Shown: positions 14,620-28,440 of the stretch, in pieces
Numbering within the stretch: the stretch's first letter is position 1
Layout of the letters: every line of letters starts with the position of its first letter
From: Eulemur rufifrons
Taxonomy: Eukaryota > Chordata > Mammalia > Primates > Lemuridae
Length of the DNA stretch: 64,000 bases
Direction of reading: 5' to 3'
Assembly (NCBI RefSeq): GCF_041146395.1
Contig: NC_090989.1
Coordinates: forward strand, 251,276,843 to 251,340,842
The notes under the pieces: generated by a model
What the model saw: only the letters and a program-made list of their open reading frames with translations
Database searches by the model: none
What the model was told of the DNA's origin: nothing
Translations under genes and position numbers: made by a program

Positions 14620-15515
14620 TACCCGTAGGCCCAAATTCCTACATGGCAACAACTGGCTAAAGCCAAGAATGCCTTCTCTGGTTCTTTGCAGTCCCTGCTC
14701 CTCCTTACTGTCTTGTGCCTAGCAAATTTCCCTTCACTTAGCTTTTCTGTCTGGCTGTGCAGGGAATTTGAGTTTTTAACTCTAAAGCAGGAAAATATAC
14801 CACCCATCCTGGCTGCCAGGCCCATGTTCTAATTAAGGCTACATTACCTCTTCTCCTTTAAGTAGTTTAGTAGAAATATGACATTATTTGTTATTAATGA
14901 TAAAAATACAAGTTGGCTATCCTTGCTGTGCTCAAGGAATATGGGGGTTGAATGACTGCCCCAAGTTTGAATGTTAGTCCACAGCACAGGGAAGTTCCCA
15001 CCCCCTGAATCAAGCTACAGTAAAGTCTTCCAAAATATCTCCTCTGCTCTTATTTACAGATGACAACCTACTGTTTCATCAGAAGTTTCACTACTACAGC
15101 CCTAAGCCAGTTATCTTGGAAATGACCTAGCTTTTTAGTATTTGTGTGCATTCGGTCAAATGCTGATGGCCATGGCCAGCCAAGAAAGAGAGAAACAGCT
15201 TCTAACCTGGAGATACATATTAACAGGTTATTATAGAATATGAATGACTGTGGGTATACTTTTCCTACTGACTATATTTAAATCATTTCATTGATGGTAA
15301 AATTTCAATACATTAAAACTTAATTTGCTATTGAGACTACAACATGATCTCCCTTCCTCTGAAATCTTCACATATTATCCAAAGATGGTTCTATTTAAAT
15401 AACTTTCCATTGTTCAAACCGAGGGAAGTACAAAGAGCACTGTAAAAAGTTTTAGGTTCATTTTTATCACTACTAATATTTTGAAATAAGTAAGATATTG
15501 CTAACTTAAGTATTT
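14620..15515. other. Unassigned intronic sequence
   Basis: No interspersed repeat recognised over almost 0.9 kb. Confidence 0.4.
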
Positions 15516-15519
15516 CCCA

Positions 15520-15655
15520 GATGCACACAGCTACCTTCTAAGTACTTGGTATTACTACTTCCATTTTACAGATGTAAAAACAAAGGCATAAATAAGGAAA
15601 TCATTTGCCAAATGTCATAAAATTCAGAGAAGAGCAGTGTTCCCAGTTTCTTGCT
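15520..15655 (-). repeat. MIR element
   Basis: 'acttccattttacagatgtaaaaacaaaggc' and 'ttgccaaatgtcataaaat' match the MIR core in antisense. Confidence 0.65.
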
Positions 15656-15659
15656 TTGG

Positions 15660-16350
15660 TTCTGGAAGCTAAATAGAAACAAACACTAACTATAAAATGA
15701 AACCCCACCCCAGACAAAACACTTTAGGTCATAAGGATGTAGGAAGACAGAAGGAGGCAGCTATTAATATTAAGAGTAGGTTAAATTATTATTTAACATG
15801 CTCATCTTCAAAATAGTGTCAATAAATTCAAGAAGCAGAAGACAGACCATGATGAATAATCCAGTTTACAATTCAGCAATATCTGCTGAGCTAAACACCA
15901 TGATACACGTGTGGGGAATAGAATAAACTCTTCTAAGCAAAACACTCTTTTTCCGCTCCAAGTGACAACGATGACAGTTCTCAAACCACGAGTGGGCAGC
16001 TTGAGAGACTAGGAAAGCAAAGTTTTATGGAGGCTTGTTACCACTACTTAGTTTTGAAAGCTTCTATATAAGGCAAGCAACCTCCAACGGAAGAGGAAGT
16101 GAAAGCTTGGTCCCAACCACCATGGTATTATTTCCTTCCTTAAAACTATTTAAACTTATGCCTATGTCCTTTATAAACAGACACTTCTCCTAGCACTTAA
16201 GATTTTCTTGATCTAGAGCAGCCTTCCCTTTTACAATTGATCCAAGATGTGTTTCTGTTCAGGGTCAATTTAATCAGCCATTATGACATTACCTGTCTAT
16301 TCACACAGAGTGAGATGAAAATGAAAGCAGCAGCTGGGCCTAATCATTTC
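15660..16350. other. Unassigned intronic sequence
   Basis: No feature recognised. Confidence 0.35.
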
Positions 16351-16354
16351 CCAT

Positions 16355-16545
16355 CCCCTGCTTCCGCTTTCCAAGTAGGTAGGAATACAGGCGCATGCCA
16401 CCATACACAGCTAATATATTTGTTTTTTGTATAGACGGGGGTCTCACTGTATTGTCCAGGCTGGTGTCAAACTCCTAGCCTCAAGTGATCCTCCTGCCTT
16501 GGCCTCCCGAAGCACAGGGATTACAGGCATGAGCCACCATTCCCA
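16355..16545 (-). repeat. Alu fragment, antisense
   Basis: Lacks the first half of the element. The retained part runs from 'ttccaagtaggtaggaatac' to 'gagccaccattcccag'. Confidence 0.75.
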
Positions 16546-16549
16546 GTGA

Positions 16550-18607
<2,058 letters not shown>

Positions 18608-18685
18608 CTGCGGGTCCTGAGCGTCGCTCCCAGCTCCCGGCGAGGCCGGCGCTTTCCGCTTCCTGCTAACTGCTTTCCGGGCCAT
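18608..18685 (-). CDS. DCAF12: DCAF12 coding exon 1 (start codon, residues 1-26)
   Basis: The minus-strand ATG lies in a strong context (A at -3, G at +4) and opens 26 codons, beginning MARKAVSRKRKAPASPGAGS, before a CAG|GTGAGG donor at 18608/18607. Exon 1 and exon 2 join in phase 0 to give the N-terminus I know for DCAF12: a lysine/arginine-rich patch (RKAVSRKRK), plausibly nuclear-targeting, then a Pro/Ala/Gly-rich low-complexity stretch. The exon lies in a CpG island, as expected for a broadly expressed gene. Intron 1 is 1109 bp (17499-18607). The 5'UTR boundary cannot be fixed from sequence alone. A 17-codon upstream ORF overlaps this start. Longer open frames in this GC-rich segment on both strands are chance frames. 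Confidence 0.93.
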
Positions 18686-18719
18686 AGTGGGCAGCGCCGC
18701 CGCGGCCCCGCAGCCACAT
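18666..18719 (-). promoter_or_regulatory. Upstream ORF overlapping the DCAF12 start codon
   Basis: An ATG 34 nt upstream of the DCAF12 start, in another frame, opens a 17-codon ORF that ends at a TAG 20 nt past the main ATG. Its context is weak (C at -3, T at +4), while the main ATG is strong, so leaky scanning would be expected. Overlapping uORFs generally lower translation of the main frame. It matters only if transcription starts upstream of 18719, which is likely but not shown by the sequence. Confidence 0.5.
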
Positions 18720-19249
18720 GGGGCGGGGGAAGCGAGGGGTAGCAGGACAGCCGGTCATATACTGGGCCCCCGGGGCCGCGCACTACGTGCGCCCGGCCCG
18801 GAAAATGGCCCGGACCCGGGGCGGTAGTAGAAAAATGGGAGGCAGACAGATAGGAAAACAAGGGGGTAGGATTGGGGCTGGGAAAGGGAAGGGGAAGGGG
18901 TAGAAAAAGCAGGAACGAAAAGCTTTCCGACGACCGAGTCTGGAAAAGACGGCGAGCGGCTAGAACCAAAACACCCCCTCCCCCTCGCCCGCGCGCCGTC
19001 ACCTTCGCGCAGCCGCACTTCGCAGCGCGTCGCCAAGGAGACACCGCCGGAACGAGCCGGGCGGGACTTAGGGGTTTGGGGAGAGTTTGCGGCTGTTGCC
19101 TAGCCGTAGCTCGACCTTTTCCAACGGTCATTTGGCGGCCCCTGGGGGTGGACGAGCTGGGGCCAAGGGAATCTAGTTTCTGGCTGCTGACCTCGGACCC
19201 CAGCCCCCCCATCTGCTTGCACCCGGAAGTGAGGACTCCCAGCACTATT

Positions 19250-20600
19250 GAGGGAAGGAATCACCTCCTGGCACACGTGTTTACGCGGCAGCTGCTGCTG
19301 GTTACTTATTATCTAGCACCAAATGTTTCCCGAACCTACCACAAAGCGTGCCCTGGAGCCTAGGGCTGGATACGGGGTCGAAGTAGTGGGGCGGAGGTAG
19401 GAGGCAGAAGCCACTCCGACCCCTCAAAGGTGAAGTCTGGCTCGGAAGTCAGGGCATCATGGCCAAACTTTCCCATCGCAAAGAATCTGGCCAGCACATC
19501 CAGCCCAGGCCGCCCTGCTCTGGCTGCCCTCTTCCCACCCTTGGAGAGCCCTCAGGTTCCATTATCCGCTCCATCTCTTTCCTCCCAGTGGTGCTGTCTT
19601 CCTCCTCCTCCTGACCGTTTGTTTTGTGGGAACCACAACCACCCCTCAGTCACCTTCTCCTTACAGTGTGATGGTGCCCTGCCCCGTAGTAGATTCCCAT
19701 GAGCTGCCATCGAAGCACACTGTCTTTTGTGCCTTATGAAATAGGCCTCACGCTGTAATTTATCTGTCATTGCCTGCCCCACTCTCAGAGCTTTGGTTGT
19801 GTCTCCATTAGGGGAGGGTGGGAATTCTGAACCACAAGAAAGAGTGACCATTTTTGGTTTGTCAGTCCATTTAGGCTGGCATTGGCCACCTAACAAAGAG
19901 GCTCCCTCAGGATCACCCTTGCCTCCATTTTCAGAAGATCCTGAAGGAATACGACTGCCAGCCTCCACTTTCCTCAGGCAAAGAAACCCTCCGAGGAAGC
20001 AGGATGCTCTTGCTTGGGGCTGACTGGCCTCAGGCTGTGGTGCCCAGCTACCTGCTGATCCCTTCAGGCTTCAGGCCTCATACCTCCAGGGAGCTCTGTT
20101 GGCCCATCTGAAGTTTTGCCTAGAATGAGATATGGATTTGTTTTCCAAGCCAAACCAAAGGCCAGATTGAGGCAGGGTCCTCCACCATCCCAAGTTGGCA
20201 CTACTGCTAATTCCTAATGCCACCTTGGGAAAGGCAGCTCCATCTTACTTGGTCAGGCCTGTCCCTGTATAGACAAGCATATAGTGAATGGGTCAGGGGT
20301 GGGTCAGCTTCCTTTCTTAAGTCTGTTATTCTAGTTCTGTTTTGCCTCATAATGCTCTGGATGACGCAGGAGCCCATTGTGCAAGAGTCTGGAATCCTTT
20401 GAAAATCTCTAGGCTCAGGCTGGGCTGGGCTTGGATCCTGGTCTTCTCTGCCAGTGTCAGAGCGGAACACGGGGCACTGCTGCAGGCTCATTGTTAAAGT
20501 TGGTGTACTTCTTGACATCCCAGGAACCATCCACAATTTCACATCAGAGCTCACTATTTCTGTGGAAACAGAATGAAGGCCTATTTGGAAGTTTAAAAGT
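19250..20600. other. Intergenic single-copy sequence beside the DCAF12 promoter
   Basis: This stretch lacks recognisable Alu, L1 or LTR sequence. Several open frames of 60-140 codons occur on both strands, overlap each other and match no family I know, so I do not call a gene. It is a possible location for distal promoter elements. Confidence 0.5.
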
Positions 20601-20762
20601 TCACAGTTGCTTCTAAAAGACTGATAATACCAAGTATTGGTGAGAAGGTAAAATGAATGAATGAAACTCTCATACATTGCTAGCTAGCATGTAATTTGGC
20701 ACAACCAATTTGGAAAAATCTTTGGCAGTACCTACTAAAGCTAAACATATGTACACTATAAC

Positions 20763-21388
20763 TGGCTCTATAAGCAAGAAAACATTTTTTACAGTCTCTT
20801 TGTTTTTTGGTAGTTCTCTTATGTTTCAAGTTCCCAGGCCAGTAAGATTTGCTGACCAGAACTTTGTAACTTTCTGTTGCACTGATGCAATCCCTTTTGA
20901 GTTTCTTTCCCAGAAAGATAACTACAAAGTCTTACACCACCTGTTTGTCCAGAGAAGACAAGATAAGTGATACCCCACCATACATTGTGCCCAAGGACCC
21001 ACTGAGCCTGCGCACAACGTTGACAGAATGACCAGTATTAACCCCTAGCCCATTATAATACTAAAATCCCTGCCCTGGGAGGGACTTATCCACCATTTTT
21101 TGATCATGGGATGTATGTAGTAACATGATTTCTCACTGCGCTCGCATGCCCCGCACTCCACCCCAAACACGTAATGATGCTCACTCCCCTCATGCATTAT
21201 TCATTCACCTCCAGAAAAACCCCTGTCCCTGTTGATTGGCGGCAGATTTGAGGCAGTCCATACTTCCTTCCTTGCAGTAGACATGTCCACTGAAATAAAA
21301 CCTTTCTTCTTTGATAATCCTCGTTGTCTCAGTAATTGGCTTTCTGTGCGGCGAGTAACATTGAACCCCCCTTACAGGTTCATTAACA
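20763..21388 (+). mobile_element. LTR-like insertion flanked by a long imperfect duplication
   Basis: About 626 bp with AATAAA at 21295, then a T/C-rich stretch and 'tctcagtaattggctttctgtgcgg', the layout of a retroviral LTR R-U5 end. The L1 sequence at each side is repeated for about 32 bp (20731-20762 and 21389-21420; 5 A/G differences). The family is not assigned. Confidence 0.5.
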
Positions 21389-21443
21389 CCTGCTAAAGCT
21401 AAACATATATACGCTGTGATCCAGCAGTTTTACTTCTGGGTTA

Positions 21444-21796
<353 letters not shown>

Positions 21797-22061
21797 GGCA
21801 AGTACACGAATTATTCATAATAGTCCCAAACTGGAAATGGTCAGATGTCGATCAACAGTAGAAAAGGTAAATTGTGGTATATTCAAACAATGGAATATTA
21901 CACAGCAGTGCTACACGTGGATACTGTGAAAATTGATCACATGAATCGGGTCATTCTTGGGAATTTAGTCATCCTAAGTAAAATAGAGTCCAGAGGGCAG
22001 GGGTGGGATGAGGTGGGGGTGGGTGGAGGGGAAAGCACTCAGGGCACATAACATCGCTCCA

Positions 22062-22362
22062 TGAATGTAATTCTCTGCGAGCATGGCTGCTTGAATCTGC
22101 CTTCTGTAACCTGAGATCAGTTTTACTTAATAGCTGCTGAAACAACCTGTTGTGACTCTAAGAATAATTGTACCCATTGCCATCACTTACCAATCAGAGC
22201 TTGCCAATTCCTCAAAACCTTACTAGTGTCACGGAACTTTCTTGAAAAGCAACATGTAACATTTCTCCTTTTTACAAAACCACCAACCTTCTCTTTGTGG
22301 AAGACCACCCAGTCTGTGTGCATGCCCCATATTGCAATTGCAATCCTTTCTTCACAAATAAA
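22062..22362 (+). mobile_element. LTR-like block with polyadenylation signal
   Basis: 'tcacttaccaatcagagcttgcc' and a terminal AATAAAACTTTTATT resemble a class III or other ERV LTR. Tentative and without a defined left end. Confidence 0.4.
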
Positions 22363-22363
22363 A

Positions 22364-22535
22364 CTTTTATTTATTTATTTATTTTTTGGGGTAAATACCA
22401 GGTCTCACTCTCTCATCTAGGCTGGAGTATGCAGTGGCATCATCATAGCCCACTGCAGCCTCAAACTCCTGGGCTCAAACAGTCCTTCCCCCTGGGCCTT
22501 TCAAAGTGCTGGGACTACATTGCATCCAGGCTAAA
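22364..22535 (-). repeat. Alu monomer, antisense
   Basis: TTTA-repeat tail, then a single diverged monomer ending 'gctgggactacattgcatcc'. Confidence 0.75.
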
Positions 22536-22975
22536 ACATTTTAATTTCAGAGATTAGTCTCTACATTTTATTTGATGTAGACAAAACTATATGGATGAAT
22601 TTTACAATGTTGAGTGAAAGAAGTCAAACACAAAGCAGTAATTCCTAAATGTGATTAGTAAATGCCCAATTTCGTTTTTTAGGAAGCACAAAAATAGGCA
22701 CAACTGATGAATGCTAACAGAAGTCAGAGTAGTCATTACCCTTGGGGGTGTTTACTAACTGGGAGGGGACTTTGGGGAGCCTTCTGGTGTTCTGAAAATT
22801 TCTATATCTTGTTCTGGGTGGTGGTTATACTGATGTGCACATATGTAAAAATTCATCAAAACTGTACGTTTAAGATTTGTGCAGTTTATGTAAGTAAGTA
22901 TACTTCAAGAAAAAGAAATAAAACATTCAACATTCATTCTTTCTCCTGGGCTCTTCTGCTCTTCCTCTGTGCTTT

Positions 22976-23120
22976 CTTTTTCTTTTCTTTTTTTCTTTTT
23001 TAGAGATGGAGTCTCCCTATGTTGCCCAGGCTGGCCTTGAACCCCTGGGCTCAAGCAATCCTCCCCCCTCAGCCTCTTGAGTAGCTGGGATTACAGGCAG
23101 ACATCACCACCATGCTATCT
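22976..23120 (-). repeat. Alu fragment, antisense
   Basis: T/C-rich tail and 'ttagagatggagtctccctatg' followed by one monomer, ending near 'caccaccatgct'. Confidence 0.75.
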
Positions 23121-23124
23121 CCTT

Positions 23125-23385
23125 CGTACTTTTAAAGAGAGAATCTGGCAAAGAAGGAAGAAAATTTAAAAACCTTAGCCCTAGGCTGAAATGAACCTGG
23201 AGAGGACATTAAATTCATCACTTTGCCCTCAGTACTACAAACAAAACAAAACAAGCATACTACTCTCTAGAGATATGAAAGCCTGGGAATTCATCTTTGT
23301 CTCTTCGTATTCTCACAGCCTCTCCTCACATACACTTACACATATATTGCATTACCAAGTTCTGTTGATTTTACCTTCTAAATAT
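23125..23385. other. Unassigned intergenic sequence
   Basis: Contains the start of a 149-codon plus-strand frame (23191-23640) that runs on into L2 sequence. I regard that frame as chance. Confidence 0.4.
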
Positions 23386-23736
23386 CTTCAATCTATTCAC
23401 ATCTCCAACCCTCCCAGTCCAAGTTCGTATCGTCTATCGCTTGGATCATTTGTGAAGGTCTCCAATATGGACCACTGTCTCCATCTCTCTAGAGGGACCA
23501 CTCTGTCCTCTTTTGTTATTCTGTTCCGCACTCTGCACTCTGCAGACAATTATCTTTTTAAATGCAAATTTCATCAAGTCATCCTCAATCCCACCTCCAG
23601 GTTAACACTCTCCAACATCTTCCTCATGCTGTTTGGATAAAGACAAAATCCTTAATCTGGCCTACATGAGTCTGCATTATCTAGCTACTAACTTGATACC
23701 AGCTACATCTTACATAATACTCCTCCTCCTCTTTCT

Positions 23737-23921
23737 TTTTTTTTTTTCTAATTTCTTTTTATTTAAAATTTAGTTGACTGGGTAATTTTTTTTTCTACTT
23801 TTAGTAGAGACGGGGGGGGGGGGGGGGAGGAGGGGGGCTCTCACTCTTGCTCAGGCTGATCTCGAACTCCTGACCTCAAGTGATCCAGGAGTGAGCCACC
23901 GTGCCCAGCCGCCACCACCGC
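23737..23921 (-). repeat. Decayed Alu remnant with G16 tract and TSD
   Basis: Retains linker and right-arm pieces, with a deletion at 'gatccaggagtgagcc'. CTCCTCCTCCTCTTTCT lies at 23720-23736 and 23922-23938. A run of 16 G occupies 23812-23827, followed by GGAGG-type G-rich sequence. Confidence 0.75.
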
Positions 23922-24191
23922 CTCCTCCTCCTCTTTCTCAGCTCCAGTTGTACTGGCCCTCTTTCAGTCCTTCCTAACCAAAATGCTCCCTCCTGCTGCA
24001 GGGCCTGGGCACAGCTTTACCTTTACTTGATATACTCTTTCCCCTCCTCTTTGCTGTTGTAATACCTAGTTATCCCTCTAATCTCAGTTAAAACATTATT
24101 TTTAAAGTGTCTCCTGGCCTCCTTGACTAATTATAATTCCTCTCCATTACTAGGTTGCATAGCACTGTATGTTTCTCCTTTGCAGCACTTA

Positions 24192-24589
<398 letters not shown>

Positions 24590-24839
24590 AATACCTGTTT
24601 CCCCACTAGAATATAAACTCCTTGAGAGAAAACAGGGACTATGGCTATTTTTGCTACCATTGTATCTCTAGTGCCTACCACATGTTTGTATTCAACAAAA
24701 ATGTGTTGAATGAATGGATAAATGAATGAATGAATTTTGAAATTTTCTTCCGAGATTGAGATATATTCCTTATTTGTTCACTCTTTCTAGCATATCATAA
24801 GAATCATTTATTAGTGGTAAGTAATTTCTTAGACGCAAA

Positions 24840-25110
24840 CATCAACTTTTCTGTGACCTGGTTCCCTCCTACCATTGCCCATCTTTCAGCCTGGCTAAGA
24901 CGCCTTTCCTCTGTGCTCCGACAGGAGCTTTTCGTGGATAATTTATCATACTGTATTAAAATGGTCTCCTTTCATGTCTGTCTCTCCTGCTAGGTTGGGA
25001 GCTACTTGAAGGCAGAGGACACCCATTATTCATCTTCAAATCCCTAGTGCCTGGGAGGGCACCTAGCATATTTTACACCCTCCCCAAAGGTTGAATGACT
25101 GAATGAAGAG
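24840..25110 (+). repeat. Second L2 3' tail
   Basis: 'tttctctgtgctccgacagg', 'gctacttgaaggcagaggac', 'tccctagtgcctgggagg' and 'tgaatgactgaatgaa' are typical of the L2 end. Confidence 0.7.
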
Positions 25111-25339
25111 TAAGTCAAATGTACATTTTACAAAGTCCTCTAGGCATCTTAACAATAAACTATAGAGAAGAGACTGTGTGATGAGAACAATGCTGCGATA
25201 ATTTGCTTCCAGGATCTTTGGTAGGTCTATTCGCTTATTTAAGATAGTTTTTTTTTTCTAAATAAATATATGCTCACAGTAGAAAATTAGAAAGCAAGGA
25301 AAAAAAAGAAAGACATAAAAAAAAAAAAATCACCTATTG

Positions 25340-25628
25340 GCCTGGCATGGTGGCTCATGCCTGTAATCCTAACACTTTGGAAGGCCGAGGTGGGATGATT
25401 GCTTGAGGTTAGGAGTTTGAGACCAACTTGAGCAACACAGTGAGACTTCGTTTCTACAAAAAGTAAAAAATTAGCCAGGCATGGTGGTGCATGCCTGTAG
25501 TCCCAGTTACTTGGGAGGCTGAGGCAGGAAGACTGCTCGAGCCCAGGAGCTGAAGGTTGCTATGCTGACCTCACAGCACTCTACTCAGGGCAACTGAGTG
25601 AGACTGTGTTAAAAAAAAAAAAAAAAAA
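25340..25628 (+). repeat. Older Alu, sense
   Basis: Starts 'ggcctggcatggtggctcatg' and ends in an A17-type tail. A gap lies in the right arm at 'ggttgctatgctgacc'. Confidence 0.85.
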
Positions 25629-25639
25629 TCTTGATATGG

Positions 25640-26485
25640 GATCTTCCAGTTCTTTTTTGTACGTATCTATATCTGTGTCTCTATATCCATATCTAGTCCT
25701 TTTTTTTTTCACATCAGATGGCCAATGTGCCAACATAGTAACAAGGTTTGAAGGAGGACATTTCACACATAGGCAGGAAACTAAATCATCACACTTATGA
25801 ACTACAAAAGGATCATATCTAGTTCTTCTTAAAGATGATTTCAAACTATACTATTCTGTAGCTTTCTGTAAAAACCCTAACAGTTCCAGTCCTCTCCAAG
25901 ATCACCCCTCCTATTCGGTCCTTGTGTCCATTTTATCACAATGTAATGTGCTATTGGAGGCCCATCAGTGGGCCGGGGACCAGGATCTGCACCTGTTTAT
26001 TACCTTCTCTTTGCCTTAGTCTTGCCAGGAAGTATAAACAATAAGAAATACTATAAAATGCTTTGGACAAATTGAATTGTATTGTGCTTGCTTAGCAACA
26101 GTAATTCCTCTTGTTTGTTTGCATAGATTTCCTGGAACAAACAAAGCAGATGTTGCCACAATTCCCTGTATGACTCTACCCTTCATGCATTGGAGCTAAT
26201 TAACTATCCTTGCTGGCAGAGGGGCAAGTGAGAGCTCAGGAGGAAAACACTTTTGTTAGGAAAAATGATTTGGGATTTTAATTCATGCACACATAATAAA
26301 AACATAGCAAAGAAAGAGACTTGGAGGCCATAAGGAGCATGAACTGGCACAGATGGTAAGTACTTAATAGCTGCTCTCTGATGATGTAGAGATATTAGAG
26401 GTCTCTGAGGCATATGAATGGTAATTACTTCACCCACTGTGGAAATATTTTTCAGATCTTGGGGTGTAAGTTATTAAAGGTAGAA
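25640..26485. other. Unassigned intergenic sequence
   Basis: No repeat family or gene recognised over 0.85 kb. Short frames on both strands have no recognisable motifs. Confidence 0.4.
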
Positions 26486-26489
26486 GATA

Positions 26490-26805
26490 GGCCGGGTGCA
26501 TTGGCTAACGCCTGTAATCCCAGCACTTTGGGAAGTCAAGGTGGGAGGATTGCTTGAGGCCAGGAGTTTGAGACCAGCCTGAGCAACATAGTGAGACCCC
26601 ATCTCTACAAAAAAAATTTTTTTTAAATTAGCTGGGTGTAGTGGCATGTGACTGTGGTCCTAGCTACTGGGAAAGCTGAGGCAGGAGGACTGCTTGAGCC
26701 TGGGAATTCAAGGTTACAGGGAGCTGTGATAGTGCCACTATGCTGCAGCCTGGGTACAGAGCGAGACCCTGTCTTTAAAAAATAAAAACAAATTAAAAAA
26801 TAATA
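26490..26805 (+). repeat. Older Alu, sense
   Basis: Starts 'ggccgggtgcattggctaac', contains AAAAAAATTTTTTTTAAATTAGC in the linker and ends in an A-rich tail. Confidence 0.87.
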
Positions 26806-26814
26806 AATATGGAA

Positions 26815-27150
<336 letters not shown>

Positions 27151-27173
27151 AAAAAAAAAATCAAAAAAACCTC

Positions 27174-27200
27174 ATATACATATATATATATATATATGGC
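27174..27200. repeat. (TA)n microsatellite
   Basis: CATATACATATATATATATATATATGG beside the preceding Alu tail. Probably grew from the A-rich tail. Confidence 0.85.
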
Positions 27201-27387
27201 TTACCAAGTCAAACAAAGGCTTTCTTTCTTTTTTCCACTTCCCTCCCTCCTGAACAAAGGTTTTCTTATCATTAGTCAAGTAGACAATAACATTTTTGGT
27301 CTGATAGCACAAACAACAAATGTCCAGTAATATTTTTGAAAACAATTACCAAGAAATAAATGTAATACTTTTGTGATTTTTCTTCCA

Positions 27388-27391
<4 letters not shown>

Positions 27392-27422
<31 letters not shown>
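27392..27422. repeat. (TG)n microsatellite
   Basis: About 15 uninterrupted TG units followed by a shorter TGTGTG run at 27433-27440. Confidence 0.95.
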
Positions 27423-27423
<1 letters not shown>

Positions 27424-27449
27424 CCTGTCCTCTGTGTGTGTCTTTATTT

Positions 27450-27680
27450 TTTGAAGTAAAATTGGGAGGAGAAATTTTCCTTATTGTTTAAACATAACAT
27501 AATATTATGAGAACTTCCCTATATTATTTATGTGTCTCTTTTTTTTTATAGCTCCAAAACAGTTATTCATATTTATGTGTCTCTTAAAAACATAACTTTT
27601 AATGCTGAAACATAATTCAATAAACAAGTGTACCATAATTTAGCTAACTATTGTACTTTTAGGCTGTGTATCAGTTCAAG
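27450..27680 (-). repeat. Old L1M-like fragment with a tiny insertion
   Basis: 'ctgaaacataattcaataaacaag...ccataatttagctaac' resembles antisense old L1. It contains the 27525-27585 direct-repeat structure reported under findings. Confidence 0.4.
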
Positions 27681-27683
27681 TTC

Positions 27684-28013
27684 ATTTTTTTTTTGAGACA
27701 AGAGTCTCACTCTGACTCTGTTGCTCGGGCTACAGTGCCATGGCATCAGCCTAGCTCACAGCAACCTCAAACTCCTGGGCTCAAGTGCTCCTTCTGCCTC
27801 AGCCTCCCGAGTACCTGGGACTACAGGCATGCACCACCATGCCTGGATAATTTTTTCCATATATATTTAGTTGTCCAGCTAATTTCTATTTTTAGTAGAG
27901 ACGGGGTCTCACTCTTACTCAAGCTGGTCTTGAACTCCTGAGCTCAAACGATCCACCTGCCTCAGCCTCCCAGAGTGCTAGGATTACAGGCGTGAACCAC
28001 TGCACCCGGCCCA
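27684..28013 (-). repeat. Alu, antisense
   Basis: Full length, with a partial duplication 'ctctgactctg' in the left arm. CAGTTCARGTT flanks it near 27671 and 28012. Confidence 0.88.
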
Positions 28014-28014
28014 G

Positions 28015-28042
28015 TTCAGGTTCTATAGAGAAACAGAACAGT

Positions 28043-28080
<38 letters not shown>

Positions 28081-28440
28081 AAGTGAGATTTATTCCAAGG
28101 ATAAAAGGATATATGTGATTGTGGAGGCTGGCAAGTCCAAGATCTGTATTTAGGGCAGGCTAGAAATTCTCTGGCCAAAGCTGATACTGAAGTCTTGAGG
28201 CAGAATTTTCTTGTTCTCAGGGAAACCTCAGTTCTGCTCTTAAGGCCTTTCAGCTGGCTGGATGAGGCCCATCCGCAGGATCAAGGGTAATTCCCTTTAC
28301 TTAAAATCAACTGGTTATAGAATATTAACTGTATCTACAAAATACCTTCACATCAACATTTGGATTAGTATTTGATTACACAACTGGCACTATACATAGA
28401 ACTAATAATTCCACCCCTTGTCAACTTGGCACCTATGCAT
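28015..28440 (-). mobile_element. MLT2-type ERVL LTR, antisense
   Basis: Reads in antisense order 'tagagaaacagaaca', an expanded (AC)n at 28044-28078, 'gattgtggaggctggcaag', 'ctggatgaggcccatccgc' and 'cttgtcaacttggcac', the layout of MLT2 LTRs as I recall it. It precedes ERVL-type internal sequence in the same orientation, so it would be the 3' LTR. Confidence 0.7.
28044..28078. repeat. (AC)n microsatellite
   Basis: About 16-17 AC units inside the MLT2-type LTR. Confidence 0.95.

Noticed and set aside
18872..19363. 163-codon plus-strand open frame in the CpG island
   Set aside because: Low-complexity Arg/Gly/Pro composition. No recognisable family and no splice or promoter support.
23191..23640. 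149-codon plus-strand frame
   Set aside because: It runs into L2 3' sequence, and its low-complexity Ser/Leu-rich translation has no motif.
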